A stretch of DNA of 64,000 nucleotides from Combretum micranthum (GCA_024138025.1 JAMXBD010000967.1:124001-188000); one strand, 5' to 3'; counted from the stretch's first letter, positions 1 to 13,791 are shown. Notes: a model not told the origin generated them from the letters alone. Translations and numbers: made by a program.

Positions 1-3000
1 ATCAACGTCCGTACGTTAATCAAATCATCTACCCAATTCCTAAAACGCAAATCAAAACGATAAATCCAAATACCGCTTAACAACGAAATGATAAAATCTT
101 AAATCCTTCGATAAAATTTTAGAATCACAATTTTCAATTTTCACCAAAAGTCAAACTGAGTTAACTCATAACCCTAGACTCGGTTAAAACAATCCCGAGA
201 ACTAAAAACTACTAAATAATCACAAATAAAATAAGATAAACCATAGATATCGAGCTAAAATATAAAACGATCAAAACTTGAAAAATTGTACGATTTTACG
301 AATATCTCGACGAAACCAGAAGTCAAACCGGAACCCTAAAGTCAACAAATCCTATAACGAACCCTAGTGTTTAAGATCCAGTAATCCTGCATTTTCAAAC
401 CCTAGAAAACGAAATTAAGCCAACAGCTTAAAATAGTTCGTAATAATATAAGGTAACATAAAAATATCATATTTGCGAATTTCAAGTGTCCTTCGGACTC
501 AAACGGGATCAGTTCTCGAAAAGCATGTCCCGGAGCTCGGAATATTAAAAATATTCCATTTATACCAATAGACTCGTAAAAATATAAGGATTCCAAAAAT
601 ATCAGTTTTAGAATTTTTCGGTAGCTAAAAATTACAAATATAGCTCGATTACGCATATTTTTATTACTACCGGTACTTTAATTGTCTAGTCTACTATTCA
701 TAGTACTTTTCTACTATTCATTACTATTTCACTATCTCTACTTTTTCTTACACCTATTTCTTACACCTACATATCTATTTTCTTACTTTTTATATTTCCA
801 ATACACCTTATATCAAATCATACCTTACATATTGATTATTTTATTACAAAATTCACTCAAAAATCAACTCACTCCTCTAAATACATCATGGCTGGCGCCC
901 CCTCTCTCTCTTCCAATAATTTATTTTATTACATCCAAAATTCACTCCAAAAATTCTATAAATAGCCCCTTCCTCTTTCATTTTTCACACAATTCATTTC
1001 ACTACCAAAACTCTCTCAAAATCTATCCACAAATCTTCTCTTCAAGAGTTCTCTCTATAAAAACTCTCTTAAACCAATTTTCCACAAAACTCATTCCTTA
1101 TACATAAACCTTCTACCACATATCACTACTCCCATAATACCCATTTCATCTACCATCTTCATACCACTTACATACTTTAGGTAAATATTTCTTCCAACTA
1201 TTATTCACTCATGTCATGTAACTTAGCATGACTATGGTGTTGTTTTGAAACTCATATGAGTAGTAAAAGCAACAACATGTTCATGTTTTGTTCTTGTACA
1301 TAAGCTTCATATTTTATTATGTTGTTATTATTATTTGTTTATAATCTAACTTATATATAGTATTATGTATATTATGTATAAATATTTATTTAGAGCATAT
1401 AAGCTCATTTGTTATTTATTTACTTTCAAGTTATGCAATTTATTTATTTCATGTTATTATTAAGACTAGTCTTTCTAGTCTTAGACTTGTCTATATCAAG
1501 TCAAAACAATCTTTTGTTTATTTTCTTTAATCTTTCGGGACTAGTCCATTCTTAGTCTTGGGATGCCTTGATAAAGCTAAGGCTCCAATACTTGACCGAG
1601 ATACCTTGATGAAGCTAAGGTTCCCAATACTTGATATTTTATTTTCTTGCTTATTATTTGTTTCTAGTATTCTCTTATGTTCTTATTATTTTATATGCTC
1701 ATGATACTTGCATCTACATAATGTTAATGTCTCAACTAATCTAAAAATAGAATTTCATTTTATTAAAGGAACTCAAAACTAGATTTTCGATTATGTAATT
1801 TATCATAAAATCATAGAGTTATTATCAAAAACATAAAAATAGAGTTTTCTCAACGTTTTCATAAATAACAAAGATAGATTACCAAGGAAACATAAGAAAT
1901 AAATATTTTCTTATATATTATGGTAACCTAAGTTTTAGTAAAATAGTTTGTTAATATTAAAAGCTTTACAAAACTTAAGATTTAAACTCTTTTAACTTCA
2001 TAACAAAACTAAGGAAACAAACTAGTTTTCAAAGTTAAGATGAATTCAATTCATAAAGTTAAAACCCACTTAGAAAAACAATGACTTTTAAGTTCCTAAA
2101 AGAGAAACTATTTTCAAAGAATATAAATAAAATATTAGAAACAAATGATTTTATCAAATAAAGATGACTCTTTTCAAAAGAAATAAAAGAACAAGTTTTA
2201 GAAAGCAAAAACTTATATTTTAGAAATAAATATAAGAAGACAAGATTCATTTTCTAAAACCATCATAAATACAAAATTATAAAAAGGTTTTCAACAACTT
2301 AATATACTTTTTGATAAAATTGATCTTTTATCACTAGAAGTGAAATTTATGAAAGACTAAGGTTAAAAGAAAATTTACTTGTTTTTGAAAAAGACTGAAG
2401 AAAATAAAATAAGAATATACTTATGAAAATATAAAGTTTCTTCAAATACTTGAAAAGAAATCATCAAAGTTAAAGTTTTAACAACTCCAAATGGATTGTT
2501 TTATGAAATAAATTATTGAGACACTACCATTAGGATTTTTGTATATAAAGTGAGTTTACCTATATATTCAAAGTGTTTATCAAATATATATACATATATT
2601 GTTACAAAAAGATTTTCTTTAAAATGAAGTTGAGTAAGAAAATGGATTTGCAAAAGTTTAGAAGAATTCGTTTTAAATCTGTACCTAACGTTTTTGGAAC
2701 CCAAACAACCTTTTATGACTAAGATAACCTTAGAAATGGATAGATCTTTTCGAATAGGTAGAAAATGGTATATTATATGCGAAATTCCGAGTTAAAATGA
2801 GTAAGTTGTGGCCATTTTAAGTTAGAATTTCCTCCTATATGATTTTACCGCGATTTTAAGTAAAGTTTAGAATCTCCAAAAACAGAAATTTCATGAAAGA
2901 CTCATCCTGGGTATTTCTATTGTCTAGGTGACAAAGGATACGAGAATACCCTACCCGAGGATTACTACGACTAGGAATATTGCAAGATGGACGAGTGAGT

Positions 3001-4082
3001 TATTCCTCCTAATTTCGTTACCTTGCTTGTGCTTGTAAAGTAGTAGCATTAGTATACTAAGAAAAGATAAAAATGGATATATGTGATTCTATGTTTATGT
3101 ATGAAATGAGAATTAAGAATATCGCAATTTCGAACTGCTTGTTTAAATAATTTTGTTTACTTACTTGTACGACTGTTTATTGTTGTTAAATTGATTGATC
3201 GCCCCTAATAAACTTTAATAAAGTTTGGCTTAAGAAACATAAAACGCACACGCATAACATCCATTGAGTCACATCTTTTTCGGAAGGCTGCTACTCTTAC
3301 GCGTAGAATTGGATTGGCTGTGATCGTGCGGTGCCACGGGCCATGTTCCTTCCTGGAGAATCCAAATCACTCGAGGAAAGCAACTCTAGGTTCGAAGCCG
3401 AGCCAACCGAACGCTGTCGGTGAGGACCTGGGGACTAGGAGTAGAAGGTCCAGGACCTTCAACCTCGATTCCCTAACCTTTGATACGGAGGGATAAATCC
3501 GTTCTATATATGGTTTCCAAATAACTATATATATTTATGTAATCATGTGGTTGTTGCATTGTATGCATAGCATATGCGTGAAAATCTAAATAAACTTGTT
3601 TGAATATATGGTGCAAATAAAAAGGAATATCTCACTAAGCTAGTTGTAGCTTATACCCCTATAGATTTTGTTGAAACAGGTATACCCGTGGCTTAAAATT
3701 GAGGATCCTGACATTAAGGAAGTCATGGAAGGATGATTAAGCTTCTATGAAGGAAATGGGACCATAAGATGAAGTAATTTTGTAAGGTTCTTTATATGTA
3801 ATGACCTATATGATTAGTGATGTATATTTATTTGAAGTCGATAGAAGGATATGCCTCTAAGTATTGTAATTTAATATGTTTATGTTTTATGATAAGTATT
3901 CTCTTTGCCTTGTTACTTATTTATTATCAATATAAATTGCGCTACTCCGATGCGTTCCCTTGGTTGTGATGTACTCCTTGTACATAATATGGAAGCTTTT
4001 GCGTGACTAGGGTAGTCATTCTTAGGCTTTAATATTGTGCACGGCAGACTGCCACATTTAGGGTACCCCTCGGGGCGTGACA
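1..4082 (+). mobile_element. Plus-oriented long LTR, 5' end outside window
   Basis: The right end reads GGGGCGTGACA, the 3' terminus of this LTR family, and abuts an oppositely oriented LTR at 4083. The body matches the reverse complement of the LTR at 28751-32465, including the tract around 1500-1600 (agactagtcttt, cgggactagtcc). Bases 1-286 match the reverse complement of about 53110-53400, so this copy has the extended LTR start and begins before the window. The conserved LTR block lies at about 2732-2832. It interrupts the 3' LTR of element A. The left target duplication is not visible, so solo or full-length status cannot be decided. Open frames inside it, such as 682-1107, have no recognisable protein. 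Confidence 0.85.
954..965 (+). promoter_or_regulatory. LTR TATA box
   Basis: TTCTATAAATAG lies just upstream of a pyrimidine-rich tract with CTCTC repeats. The same arrangement recurs in the other LTRs (46133, 57503, 62157 on plus; 31758, 35978 on minus). It is the likely U3/R promoter of this LTR; the transcription start is inferred about 30 bp downstream. Confidence 0.6.
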
Positions 4083-4882
4083 TTGAGAGAGAGTGTTTGT
4101 GGAGTAATTTTGGTAGAGTTTTAGTAGGAAATAAGTTGTGTGAAAGAATGAAGGAGGAAGGTGCTATTGATAGAGTTTTGGAGTGGAAATTAGATGTAAT
4201 TAAATTAATTGAAAAAGAAAATAAATTAAAAGTGATGAGAGGGAGGGGATGGATGGCAACATAGGGAAATAGGGAGAAAAATTGATTAAAATTGTTGTTT
4301 TGTAATAAAAAGAAATAATATGTAAAGTGTGATGTGATTAAAGTTGTATGGGAAAGGTAAATTGTAAGATATAGGTATGGTAGTATGTAAGAATAGAGTA
4401 TAAGAAAAAGAAGAGATAGAGAAATAGTAATGAATAGTAGAAAATAGTACTATGAATAGTAAACTAGACAATTAAAATATCGGTAGTAAAGAAAATACGA
4501 GTAAATGACCTATATCTAATATTTTTAGTTACAAAAAAAATTCTAAAACTGATCTTTTTGAAATCCTTATATTTTTATGAGTCTAATGGTATTATCGGAA
4601 TATTTTCACTATCTGGTGCACCGGGGCACGGTTTTTGAAAACTGATCCTGTTCGGATCCGAAAGACACCAGAAATTTATAAATCTGATATTTTTATGCTT
4701 TCCTATATTATTACGAACTATTATCCATAATTATCTCAATTTCATTATCTAAGGTTTAAGAACACGAGATTGCCGGGTCAAGATTCACTAAACTAAACAT
4801 AGAACTAGGTTAACTTTAAGGTTTCGATTTGACTTGCGGTTCTAGGGTTTACTTATATTATCGAAAAATCTAGGGACTTACA
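4083..4882 (-). mobile_element. Element A 3' LTR, remaining 0.8 kb
   Basis: On the plus strand this runs from the insertion point of the plus LTR to cttaca at 4882. It matches the terminal 0.8 kb of the minus LTRs at 31665-32465 and 39785-40167. The adjoining bases to the right form a polypurine tract on the minus strand, followed by the pol stop codon. This is therefore the U3 start of the 3' LTR of element A in its own sense. The rest lies beyond the nested plus LTR, outside the window. Confidence 0.85.
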
Positions 4883-4900
4883 ACCTATCCTCCTTAAAGA
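4883..4900 (-). promoter_or_regulatory. Element A polypurine tract
   Basis: Read on the minus strand the sequence is TTTAAGGAGGATAGGT, directly before the TGTAAG start of the 3' LTR. This is the expected position and composition of the plus-strand priming site. Element B has the equivalent TTTAGGGTGGATAGGT. Confidence 0.75.
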
Positions 4901-4911
4901 AAGTTTTGTCC

Positions 4912-5396
4912 TCAAAACTTGACTACCATATCTGATTCCTCGAATAGATTCGGATATTTACGTCGGATCTTATCCTCAGCCTCCTAAGTTGCCTCCTCAT
5001 GGGTGTAATTCCTCCAAAGGAGTTTGACATATTTGATCTCCTTATTCCGTAGCCTTTGGACTTTTTGATCCAAAATCTGCACCGGGTGTTCCTTATAAGT
5101 GAGGTTTTCCTTTAGCAACATAGGCTCTAACTCTACTACTCGATTTGGATTTGCTATATGTCTACGCAAGACAGACACATGGAACACGTTACGTACTCCT
5201 GATAGGTTTGGTGGCAAGGCTAGGCGATAAGCTAAATCTCCCACTCGTTAAAGCACTTCAAAAGGTTCGATGTATCGTGGGCTCATCAACTTTCCTTGTG
5301 AGCGTATTCTATGTATACTCTTGATTGGATTTATCTTTAAGTATACATAGCCTTCTATTTGAAATTTGAGAACTCGCCTTCTCTGATCAGCCCAGC
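4912..5396 (-). pseudogene. Element A integrase C-terminus and chromodomain
   Basis: This is the end of the element A polyprotein. Read on the minus strand it opens with SWADQRRRVLKF, the continuation of integrase residues KSW that end at 40940, so the two parts were one gene before element B inserted. Next come the integrase C-terminal fold (AYRLALPPNLSGVRNVFHVS) and a chromodomain (HPVQILDQKVQRLRNKEIKY, then VKLLWRN). Chromodomains at this place define chromoviruses and are known to steer integration to marked chromatin. In-frame stops occur at about 5247 and at 4984 (TGG to TAG in EEATW). The natural stop is TGA at 4912-4914, just before the polypurine tract. Confidence 0.9.
5392..5396. 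repeat. Target site duplication of element B, left copy
   Basis: ccagc lies immediately before the TGTCACG terminus and is repeated at 40940-40944 after the TTTACA terminus. The 5-bp size is that of Ty3/gypsy integrase, and the match is perfect. Confidence 0.9.
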
Positions 5397-5741
5397 TGTC
5401 ACGCCCCATAGGGTATCCTAAATGTAACAGTCCGACACATGCCATATAAGACTCACGAATTACCACCTTAGTCCTTCGGAAGTCTTGTATAGATGTAAGA
5501 CATCCCTTTACGACAATAGAATACTTGAATCGATGGAGTTAAAGAGTTTAATTTGACATTCAATAGCATTAGAAAATAAATCAAAACATGTATATATTTA
5601 GTTATAAAATCTAAGGGGCATTCCCCACAAAAGAATATTGTTTAAAAGGTCTTTTACAGTCATCTAGAATCTCTTGGTTTCCTACGGAAGTCTAATCAAA
5701 CTTGAATACAACTTCTAGAGGAAACACCTAGCTCCTATACC

Positions 5742-8700
5742 TGTCACGCCCCGAAAGGTACCTTAAACGTGGCAGTCCGCCATACACAATATTAAAGCGT
5801 AAGAATGACCACCTCAGTCACACAAAGGCTTCCATACTATTTACAAGGCGTCTAACACATGGAGGAGAATCATCGAAGTGATACATTTTATGTTGATATA
5901 ACTTAAGTAACAATGTAAAGGAAATTCAATTTACTATACTCCAAATACAAAACATATTATACTTCAATTACATTCATCCAAAGACTCCCCTACATAAAAC
6001 TATTACAAGGCAAATCATAAAACCTAGCTGATAACTTCAAACATTCTTATTCCTTGCCAGAATCCGAAGTTATTCCCAGCTCCAACCATCTCAGTCCCCA
6101 CTTAGCATTCTTGAGATAACCTGTTCATTGAAACATCTATTGGGGTATAAGCTACACTAGCTTAGTGAGTAAGAATTTCTAGGATTATACTTATAACACA
6201 TCATACAATAAAGTGATTAGTTAGACAAGTGATATGCATGAAACACATGAATTCAACAAACATATGACCTACTGGAAATGATATGTGGATGGACTTACGC
6301 CCTCCATCCTGGGTTAGCAGATTAACGAATCCTGCGGTACGATGCCGTTTAAGCTTACGGTCAACTGAACTATAAATTCGTTTAAGGTACAACGATAAAC
6401 CAACAAATGCTAATGCTCCATCCCCATCGTGATATGAATGAGTTCAATTTCATCTTAAATTCCGAATAATCAATTATACCAATTCTTTTAAGTGATCAAT
6501 CAATAATCGCAGACAATCAATTCTAATTCATCTATACAAGCAATAGTTAATCACTTGGCTTCGATATTCTTACATTCCATTTCTCATGTCAACAACAAGC
6601 ATACATAGTTCCCATTCGTCCCCATCATGCATATCCATTTTATCTTTACCAAATATTTAGTGCAACTATTATTACAATCACATATAATAAATGAAATTGG
6701 AAGTAATACTCACTTGGCCATTGGATCACCGGTCTCTTAGTACAAGTAATCCAATGGTAAGGAATCGTCGAATTCGGGATCATCTAAAAAGGAAGAAATA
6801 CTCTAATAAGTATTTCATCACTTAACTAATCTAAACTATCTTACACAAACTATCAAATTCGCAATTTTCGTCATAAGCGGAAATTCCAACTTAAAACGGC
6901 CATAACTTAGTCATTTTAACTCGGAATTTCGCAAATTATATATCGATTTATATCTACTTCGAAAGATCTATCTAATTATAATATTATATTTAAGTTTTGA
7001 AAACTTTGAAGTTTCGAAAAAGTCGGATCAGATCGGAACAGTAGCAAGTTCCAATTCGAAAAATAGTTTTGTAATTGTTTGTAATGTTTCTACTTGACAA
7101 ATCAATTATACATGCAATATGAACGATTTCCTATCATGAATGGCATGTTATGATCTTGATGTATGTATTCTTTTGACTATATTTACTAAAAGGAATTTTA
7201 GAAACTTTTTACTTGTAAAACTCCATGGCTATTTACTTTCAAGAAAACTAATTTCTTAACTTTGGTCATCTCCATTTGTTTTGGATTTATTTCTCAAGAA
7301 AATATAATTATCCTTACTAAAATTGAGTCTTTATTATATCTATTACTTATGACCTTCATTTCTACATAAAAATTCCCATTTTATACTTTGTAAACATGCT
7401 TTTAAAATTGGCCCATCCCAAAATCCGAATTTTGCAAAACTTGTTTTTGTGGTGATTCCTTTATGTAAAAATCATTGGATATTTAGAAAATTAAGGCTCA
7501 ATCATGCCTTACCACTAAGGACTTCATTTCTTTAATGAGACTTTCATTTTGAGTTTGGAAAGTATGTGTTTTCATGATCTCACTCCAAAATTACGAATTT
7601 CCTAAGTTGACTAGCAACTCAAATTTTTCCTATTACATTTCCACTCCTTGTTCCACATATTTTTCTTAGAAAATCCCATCTTAATTTATCAAAATCATTA
7701 CTTGATGATACCTATGACCTATACTCTTCATTTTTCATATAAAACACAAGTTTTGGAGTTGATAAATGGGTTTTTAAGGCATGGTTTTGAAATCATCCGA
7801 ATTTACAAATTTTGGATAAACTCAATTTTCATACTTTATGTCTACAATGCATCATGCATATATGAATTACCTACAAGCTATTGTCATGAAGATTATGAGA
7901 TGATCTACCTATATGTATATATATAGCACCAATAATTCTTTTTGAAAATCTTTATTTTGCAAAACTTTGAATTTTATTAGACTTAAGAAACATAGTTTTT
8001 CTTCTTGTAAAATCATACTTCTTTTATCAAAACTCAACCTTGATGATCTATATAACCATTACCTTCATCATTTCAATAAAAACCTTCATTTTTTGGTTAG
8101 AAAGTAGATGTTTAAGTAGGTGGTTTACCTAAGTACGAATTTTACAAAATTTTGAAGAATGAAAACATTGGTTAACCTATTCTTGGAAACCATTTGTTGT
8201 TCTAAGGTTATATTTTGATAAACTCCTTTTATCATTATTAAAACTTGGTCTTTATTATATATATACCCTAGGACTTCCATTTTCCTATCAAAATTATCAT
8301 TTTGGCATTTGGAAATAGGTGTCTAAATTGTGGCTATTTTCAAATCTGAATTTTGAGAAATTCATTTGAGCTTGTTTTCTTTGTAAAACTCATTTAGTCT
8401 TTCAAAAACCATTTCCTAATCAAACCTACCCCTTAGGACTTCCATTTCTTTAACAAAGGTCTTGTTTTGAAGTTGGAAAATGGGTTTTCAAAATTAGCCT
8501 TGGTTGGGATCCAAATTTACAAAATTTATTTTTGGACATATCTTTTAATAAAATCTATCTAAACTTATGAAAATCCATTCCTTACATATCCTATCCTAAG
8601 AGCCCTTCATATCTTGAATAAAAACTTCATTTTTGAGTTCGAAAACATGTTTTTAAAATATGTCTTTACCTAAATCCGAAAATAAGATTTTTATTTTGAA

Positions 8701-11222
8701 AATCACTTTTGATTCTTGTAAAAAGAAGTCTTGATGATATACATATATTAAGCCTTCACTAACTTAAGTAAAAATTACATTTTGATACTTGGAAAGTGGT
8801 TTTTAAATAGGGGTTTTGCCAAAATACGAATTTTCACTATTTTTGTTTAAGTTCAAATCTAGGATCTACACATAATATGAACATGAATATAAAAGAAATG
8901 CATGGTAGTAAACTACAAACTCATAGATCTAAACTTTAATCATCAAAATCTTTCATTTATGTTATCTATACCCTAAGCCCTTCATTTTAAATGAAAAATA
9001 CACATTTTGAAGTTGAAAAATAACTTTTCTAAATATGGTTCATTTTTCATCCGAATTTTCAAAAATGATTTTTGTTGAAAATAAAATAGATCTTGAGTTT
9101 TCTACAACTTTCCTACTATCATCATGCTATTACAAGTTATCCATGAACATAAAACAAAGTCTAATGCATTTTATGAACTCAAAACACTAGATCTAGTTTA
9201 CTACACTAGTTTTAAATGCATGAACACATGTGAATGAGGAATATATGCATAAATCATAAGCAATAACAAAAATAATAACTCAAATAGCAAGATCTATGGC
9301 ATAAACAAAAATCAAAGCTACAAAAAGTTAGATCTACAAAATATAACAACTTTAAACAAGAAAATAATTATGATACAAGATAATAATAATGGAGAAGAGG
9401 AGTGTTTCATTTTTGGCATCATCATCCTAAGCTTTTAAGCTTATGAAAGGTCATTTGATGCATGAAACCTTCATTACACTTTACCTATATTACCTATAGA
9501 AGCTTTGAGAAGAAGATTTACTTAAAAATCTTCAAGAAATATGTGTGGAGGCTCAAGAATGGAATGGGGGCAGCTTGGTTCTTCTAAGAACAAGAGCAAA
9601 AATGAAGAAGAAAAGAGAGCAAAAAGAGAGAGAAAAGGCTAAGGAATGAAAAAGGAAAGAATGAGTAAATGAAGGAGAGAGAGAAAATGAGTGTATTAAT
9701 GAATGAAAGAAGAGAAAAAAATAAAACAAGGAAGCTAAAGAGAGAGGGTGCTGCACGTGAAATTGGGAGAGGGGAGAGAGGGGAAATTGTTGAAATTTGA
9801 CTTGAAATTGAATTGTGTAATAAATGTATAGTGTAACTTCTTCAAGAAGGAGTGTAATATAATTAATTTAGTCAAAATAGGAGTAAATAAAGGACAATGG
9901 CAGCCATAAAGGAGTCAAAATCTGCCATGACTAGTTATAATGAAGTGTAAAAAGATTGAAGTGAAAAGGAAGTGATATGTGTAAGGTGTACTTGAAAGTA
10001 TTGGTTGCAAGAGTACTTTCTTAATAAAATAAATTAAAATAAAATAAAATTAGAAAATTTATTCCAAATATTTGTAGCAGATTTTTCATAATTAAAATTA
10101 AATAATTATTTGAATTATTTTAGTATTTTAACAAATATGTTACTAGTATGATCAAAATACGCGAATATGGGCTATAAATGATATTTTTATAACCCGAAAA
10201 ATTCTAAAAAATTATTTTATGAAAATAAAAATATTTTAAAAATATTTTTCAATTATTAAATTAATTTATTTTATTTTTAGTATTGTGTTTTAAACAGAAT
10301 CTGATCCCGTAAAAGCCCGAACTAACTAAATTTTAGAAAAACAAAATTTTGTATAATATATAAAATATTTATCTAAAAATATAAGGCTTTATAAGAATAA
10401 TAAAATTGTGTAATGAAATAGAAATGAATAGTGCAAAAGACTAATTAATTATCGGTAATAATGAAATACAGATAAAAAGGTTATAGCTGTAACTTTTATA
10501 ACCAAAAATTATATAACTGATATATTTGAAAATCTTATGAAATTACGAGTCTAAAGGTACTAATGGTATATATTTGATATCTTGAACCCCGGGATATGCT
10601 TTTCGAAGTCTGTATTCGAACGGGTTCGAAATAAGTAAAAAATTTACCAATATGATATTTTTAAATAAACTTATATTACTACGTGCTATTCTACATATTT
10701 AAACTACACCTCGGCCTCTAGGGTTAAGGGTGCTAGATTGCCGGACTTAAGCTATCGTATTCCGGTTAGGGTTTCCGAGTGATTTTTCCGGTTTAGATCC
10801 TTGCCAATTTGGAAACTGATATTTTATGTTTATACAACGTATTTCATTTGAGAAATTTATTTTACATTTCATTTTTGTAAGTATTTAATATCTTTTAACG
10901 TTTTTGGAATTCTTGAATTGGGTTTCATTTACGAAGGTTAATCGTTATTTACTTTTTAATAATTTGTTTTTGGGTTCTATATTTCCGATTTTATAAGTTG
11001 GAGTTACGTATAGAATTTGTCGTACGTAGTGGTTTTGGAATTGAAGTATGATGAGTTCTTATTTTGCTTTTAAGGATTCTAATTTTTCTCAAGATTCGAA
11101 AATTTCTGGATTCGTTCGTGTTTTTGGACTAGTTGAAATTCGGTTTTAATTTGGAGTGATTTTTAGGGTTTATTTTTAAAGTTCATCATAAAATTATTTA
11201 CTGAATTTTTTTGGGGCTTACA
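5742..11222 (-). mobile_element. Solo LTR, long type, 5.5 kb
   Basis: It starts TGTCACGCCCC at 5742 and ends GGGGCTTACA at 11222, with no internal domain. The flanking duplication is atacc (5737-5741) and gtacc (11223-11227), one base changed. Intra-element LTR recombination normally leaves such copies. This type is 1.8-2 kb longer than the LTR of element B, partly through an extended end (about 10790-11222) and partly through a tandem array at 7330-9066. The conserved block lies at about 6880-6990. No real ORF was found in it. Confidence 0.88.
7330..9066 (-). repeat. Diverged tandem array inside long LTR, nine units
   Basis: Nine imperfect units begin near 7336, 7503, 7710, 8047, 8258, 8420, 8590, 8734 and 8960. 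Each has the same order of words on the plus strand: ccttcatt, then an A-rich stretch with cattttg, then a gttggaaaat-like word, then a gttttaaa-like word, and finally a tccgaatttt-like word. Spacing is about 140-340 bp, mostly 150-225. The LTR at 15516-20575 has seven units and element B's LTRs have three. Units share only scattered words, so the array is old. Confidence 0.65.
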
Positions 11223-12059
11223 GTACCTGATCTGTAAGTTGCCTCGGTTTAAGCCATATGAATCGATGCTACAATAAATAAAAATTGTAGGGATGTAAGC
11301 TATACTAGCTTAGTGAGTGAGAACTTCCAAGATCACAATTATAGCACATCAAACAAACAAGTGATTAATCAGACAAGTGACATGCATCCAACATATGGAA
11401 TCAATAAACATATGACCAGCCGGAAATCATATGTGGATGGACTTGCGTCCTCCATCTCGGGTTAACAGATTAAGGAATACTATGGTAATACTCAAATATG
11501 TCGTTTAGGATCACGGTCAACCAACTTATAAATTCGTTTGTGGATCACGATTAACCAACTCATTAATTCATTTATGGATCATGATTAACCAACTTTTACA
11601 CCGTTTAGGATCACGGACAACCAACCAATGCTAATGCTCCATCCCCAACTATGATATGAATGAATCCATATTTATTTTCAATTCCGACTAGTCAATTATA
11701 CCAATTCTTTAAGTGATCAATCAATAATCGCAGACAGTCAATCCTAATTCATCTATACAAGCAATAGTTAATCACCCCGCTTCGATAATCTTACATTCCA
11801 TTTCTCATATTAACAACAACCATACAAAATTCCCATTCACCCCCATCATGCATATCCATTTTATCTTTACCAAATATCTAGTGCAACTATCATTACAACC
11901 ACATACAATAAATGAAATGAGAAGTGATACTCACTTGGCCATGGATCACCGGTCTTTTAGTAAAAATAATCCGGTGGTAGATAATTGTAGGCTTCGAGAT
12001 TGCTTAAAAAGGAAGAAATACCCTAATAAGTATTTCATTACTTAACTAATCCAAACTAT

Positions 12060-12292
12060 GGAATCTGTTTGGATTGTCTGTTTTTTATCTGTATCTGTAT
12101 CTTTTTTAAAATGATATATGCAAAATATATTCGATTTGCATCTAAATTTTATATATATTTGTTCTATTTGTTCTTTTGATGAGAACTGTCAACTTTTTTT
12201 TATCTATATCTATTTCTTGATAAATAATTTGTTAGAAAAAAGTTTAAAAAAGTGTCTGTGTCTGTTGGAAGAAAGCCAAAACAAACAGACCC
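12060..12292. mobile_element. MITE, Tourist/PIF-Harbinger-like
   Basis: A 233-bp insert is present in the 3' LTR of element B and absent from its 5' LTR, where the empty site reads aaactatgtatcaaaac at about 27755. It begins GGAATCTGTTTGG and ends CAAACAGACCC, giving imperfect terminal inverted repeats around TCTGTTTG. It is flanked by tat on both sides (12057-12059 and 12293-12295). There is no coding capacity. A 3-bp duplication and a GGG-TCTGTTTG terminus suggest the Tourist group; the superfamily is an inference. Confidence 0.72.
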
Positions 12293-13764
12293 TATATATC
12301 AAAACTTAGTAAATTCGTAATTCTCATCATTTGCGAAAGTCCCGACTTAAAACGGCCATAACTTGTCATTTTAACTCGGAATTTCGTAAATTATATATCG
12401 ATTTCTATCTACTTCAAAAGATCTATCTATTTGTAATATTATTTTCAAGTTTTTAAAATGTTTGGGTCATGAAACAGTAGGATCAGTTCTGATCAGTAAC
12501 AAATTTCCAATTCCGAAAATAGTTTTGTAAATGTTTGAAATGTTTCTACTTTATAAATCAATTATACATGCAATATTAATGAATTCCTATCATGAATGGC
12601 ATGTTATGAGTTTATGTTGCATGCTCTTGACAATATTTACTAAAAGAAAATTTTAGAAACTTTTTATCTTGCAAGACTCCAAGAATATTTACTTTTAAGA
12701 AGACTAGTTTCCTAACTTTGGTAAATCTCTTTTGTTTTGGAATTATTTCTTAGGAATTTCTAGTTATCTTTGCTAGAATTGAGTCTTCATTATATCTATT
12801 ATGTAGGACCTTCATTTCTATATAAAAATTCCCAATTTATACTTTGTGAACATGTTTTCCAATAGGGTTTATTCCAAAATCTGAATTTTTGGAAATTTAG
12901 TTTTTGAATGTTTTCTTTAAGAAAAACTTTTTTAATACATTAAAAATTAAAGCTTTATTATACCTGTCCCTTGAGAACTTCATTCATTAAATAAAAATTT
13001 CATTTTGAGTTTGGAAAATATGTGTTTTTATCGCAATATCCCAAAATTACGAATTTCTTAAGTTGAGTAGTACCTCAAAATTTCCTCTATTATTTCCACT
13101 CTTTGTTTTGCATATTTTTCTTATCAAATCTCATTTTAACTTATAAAAATCATTACTTAATGATATCTATTACCCATATTTTTCATTTTTCATATAAAAC
13201 ATAAGTTTTAGAGTTGATAAAATAGTTTTCAAAACATGGTTTTGAAGTCATACGAATTTTTCATTTGGACATTTCAAACAAAAGTTTTCCTTTTTAAGTT
13301 TCTTGTCTCATTTAACTAAAGATCTACTAACTACCATATTTATATATACAAGACAAAACCTTTATGAGTATTAATGCATTAAAATACAAAATATTCATGA
13401 GATCATGAATGTCAAGTATAACATGAACATTTAAATGCTAGATCCACTACTTATGATGCATGAAATGAAGTTTGAAAGTATGAACATGGATTTTTATGCA
13501 AGATCTCTAATTTACTCTACTATTATATGCATGAACATGAAGATAATCCAATCAAAACCCATTTAAACACAAGATCTACTCTTGTAATGGCTTGATATTC
13601 ATGTATTAGTATTTTCTTGTCTCTAGCAAGTGCTCATGGGGACTTTAACATGAAAACACTCATGAATAATCTTACCATTACAAGATTTAATGTAGGAAAG
13701 GGTTAGGATTCATCACCTAAGGCTTGAATCAAGAGGAAAATGAAGAAGAAATGAACTCAAGTGA

Positions 13765-13791
13765 GTGTGTGTGGTGTGTGTGTGTGTGTGT
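13765..13791. repeat. (TG)n microsatellite in LTR leader
   Basis: An interrupted TG run is followed by tcacggcaagagag. In LTR sense it lies downstream of the TATA box, so it would be in the transcribed R/U5 leader. The same position carries CA/TG runs in the LTRs at 32949, 46242 and 57625. Confidence 0.8.

Noticed and set aside
682..1107. 141-codon frame on the plus strand
   Set aside because: It is a pyrimidine-rich LTR promoter and leader region with Phe/Leu/Ser-rich translation, no domain, and a TATA box inside it.
3314..3496. GC-richer plus frame of 60 codons
   Set aside because: It is the GC-rich cassette of the LTR, present in other copies without an open frame.
4037..5440. Inverted GTGACA/TGTCAC ends facing each other, resembling terminal inverted repeats of a DNA transposon
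   Set aside because: They are the termini of LTRs in opposite orientations. Each has its own TG...CA partner end and pol genes sit beside them.
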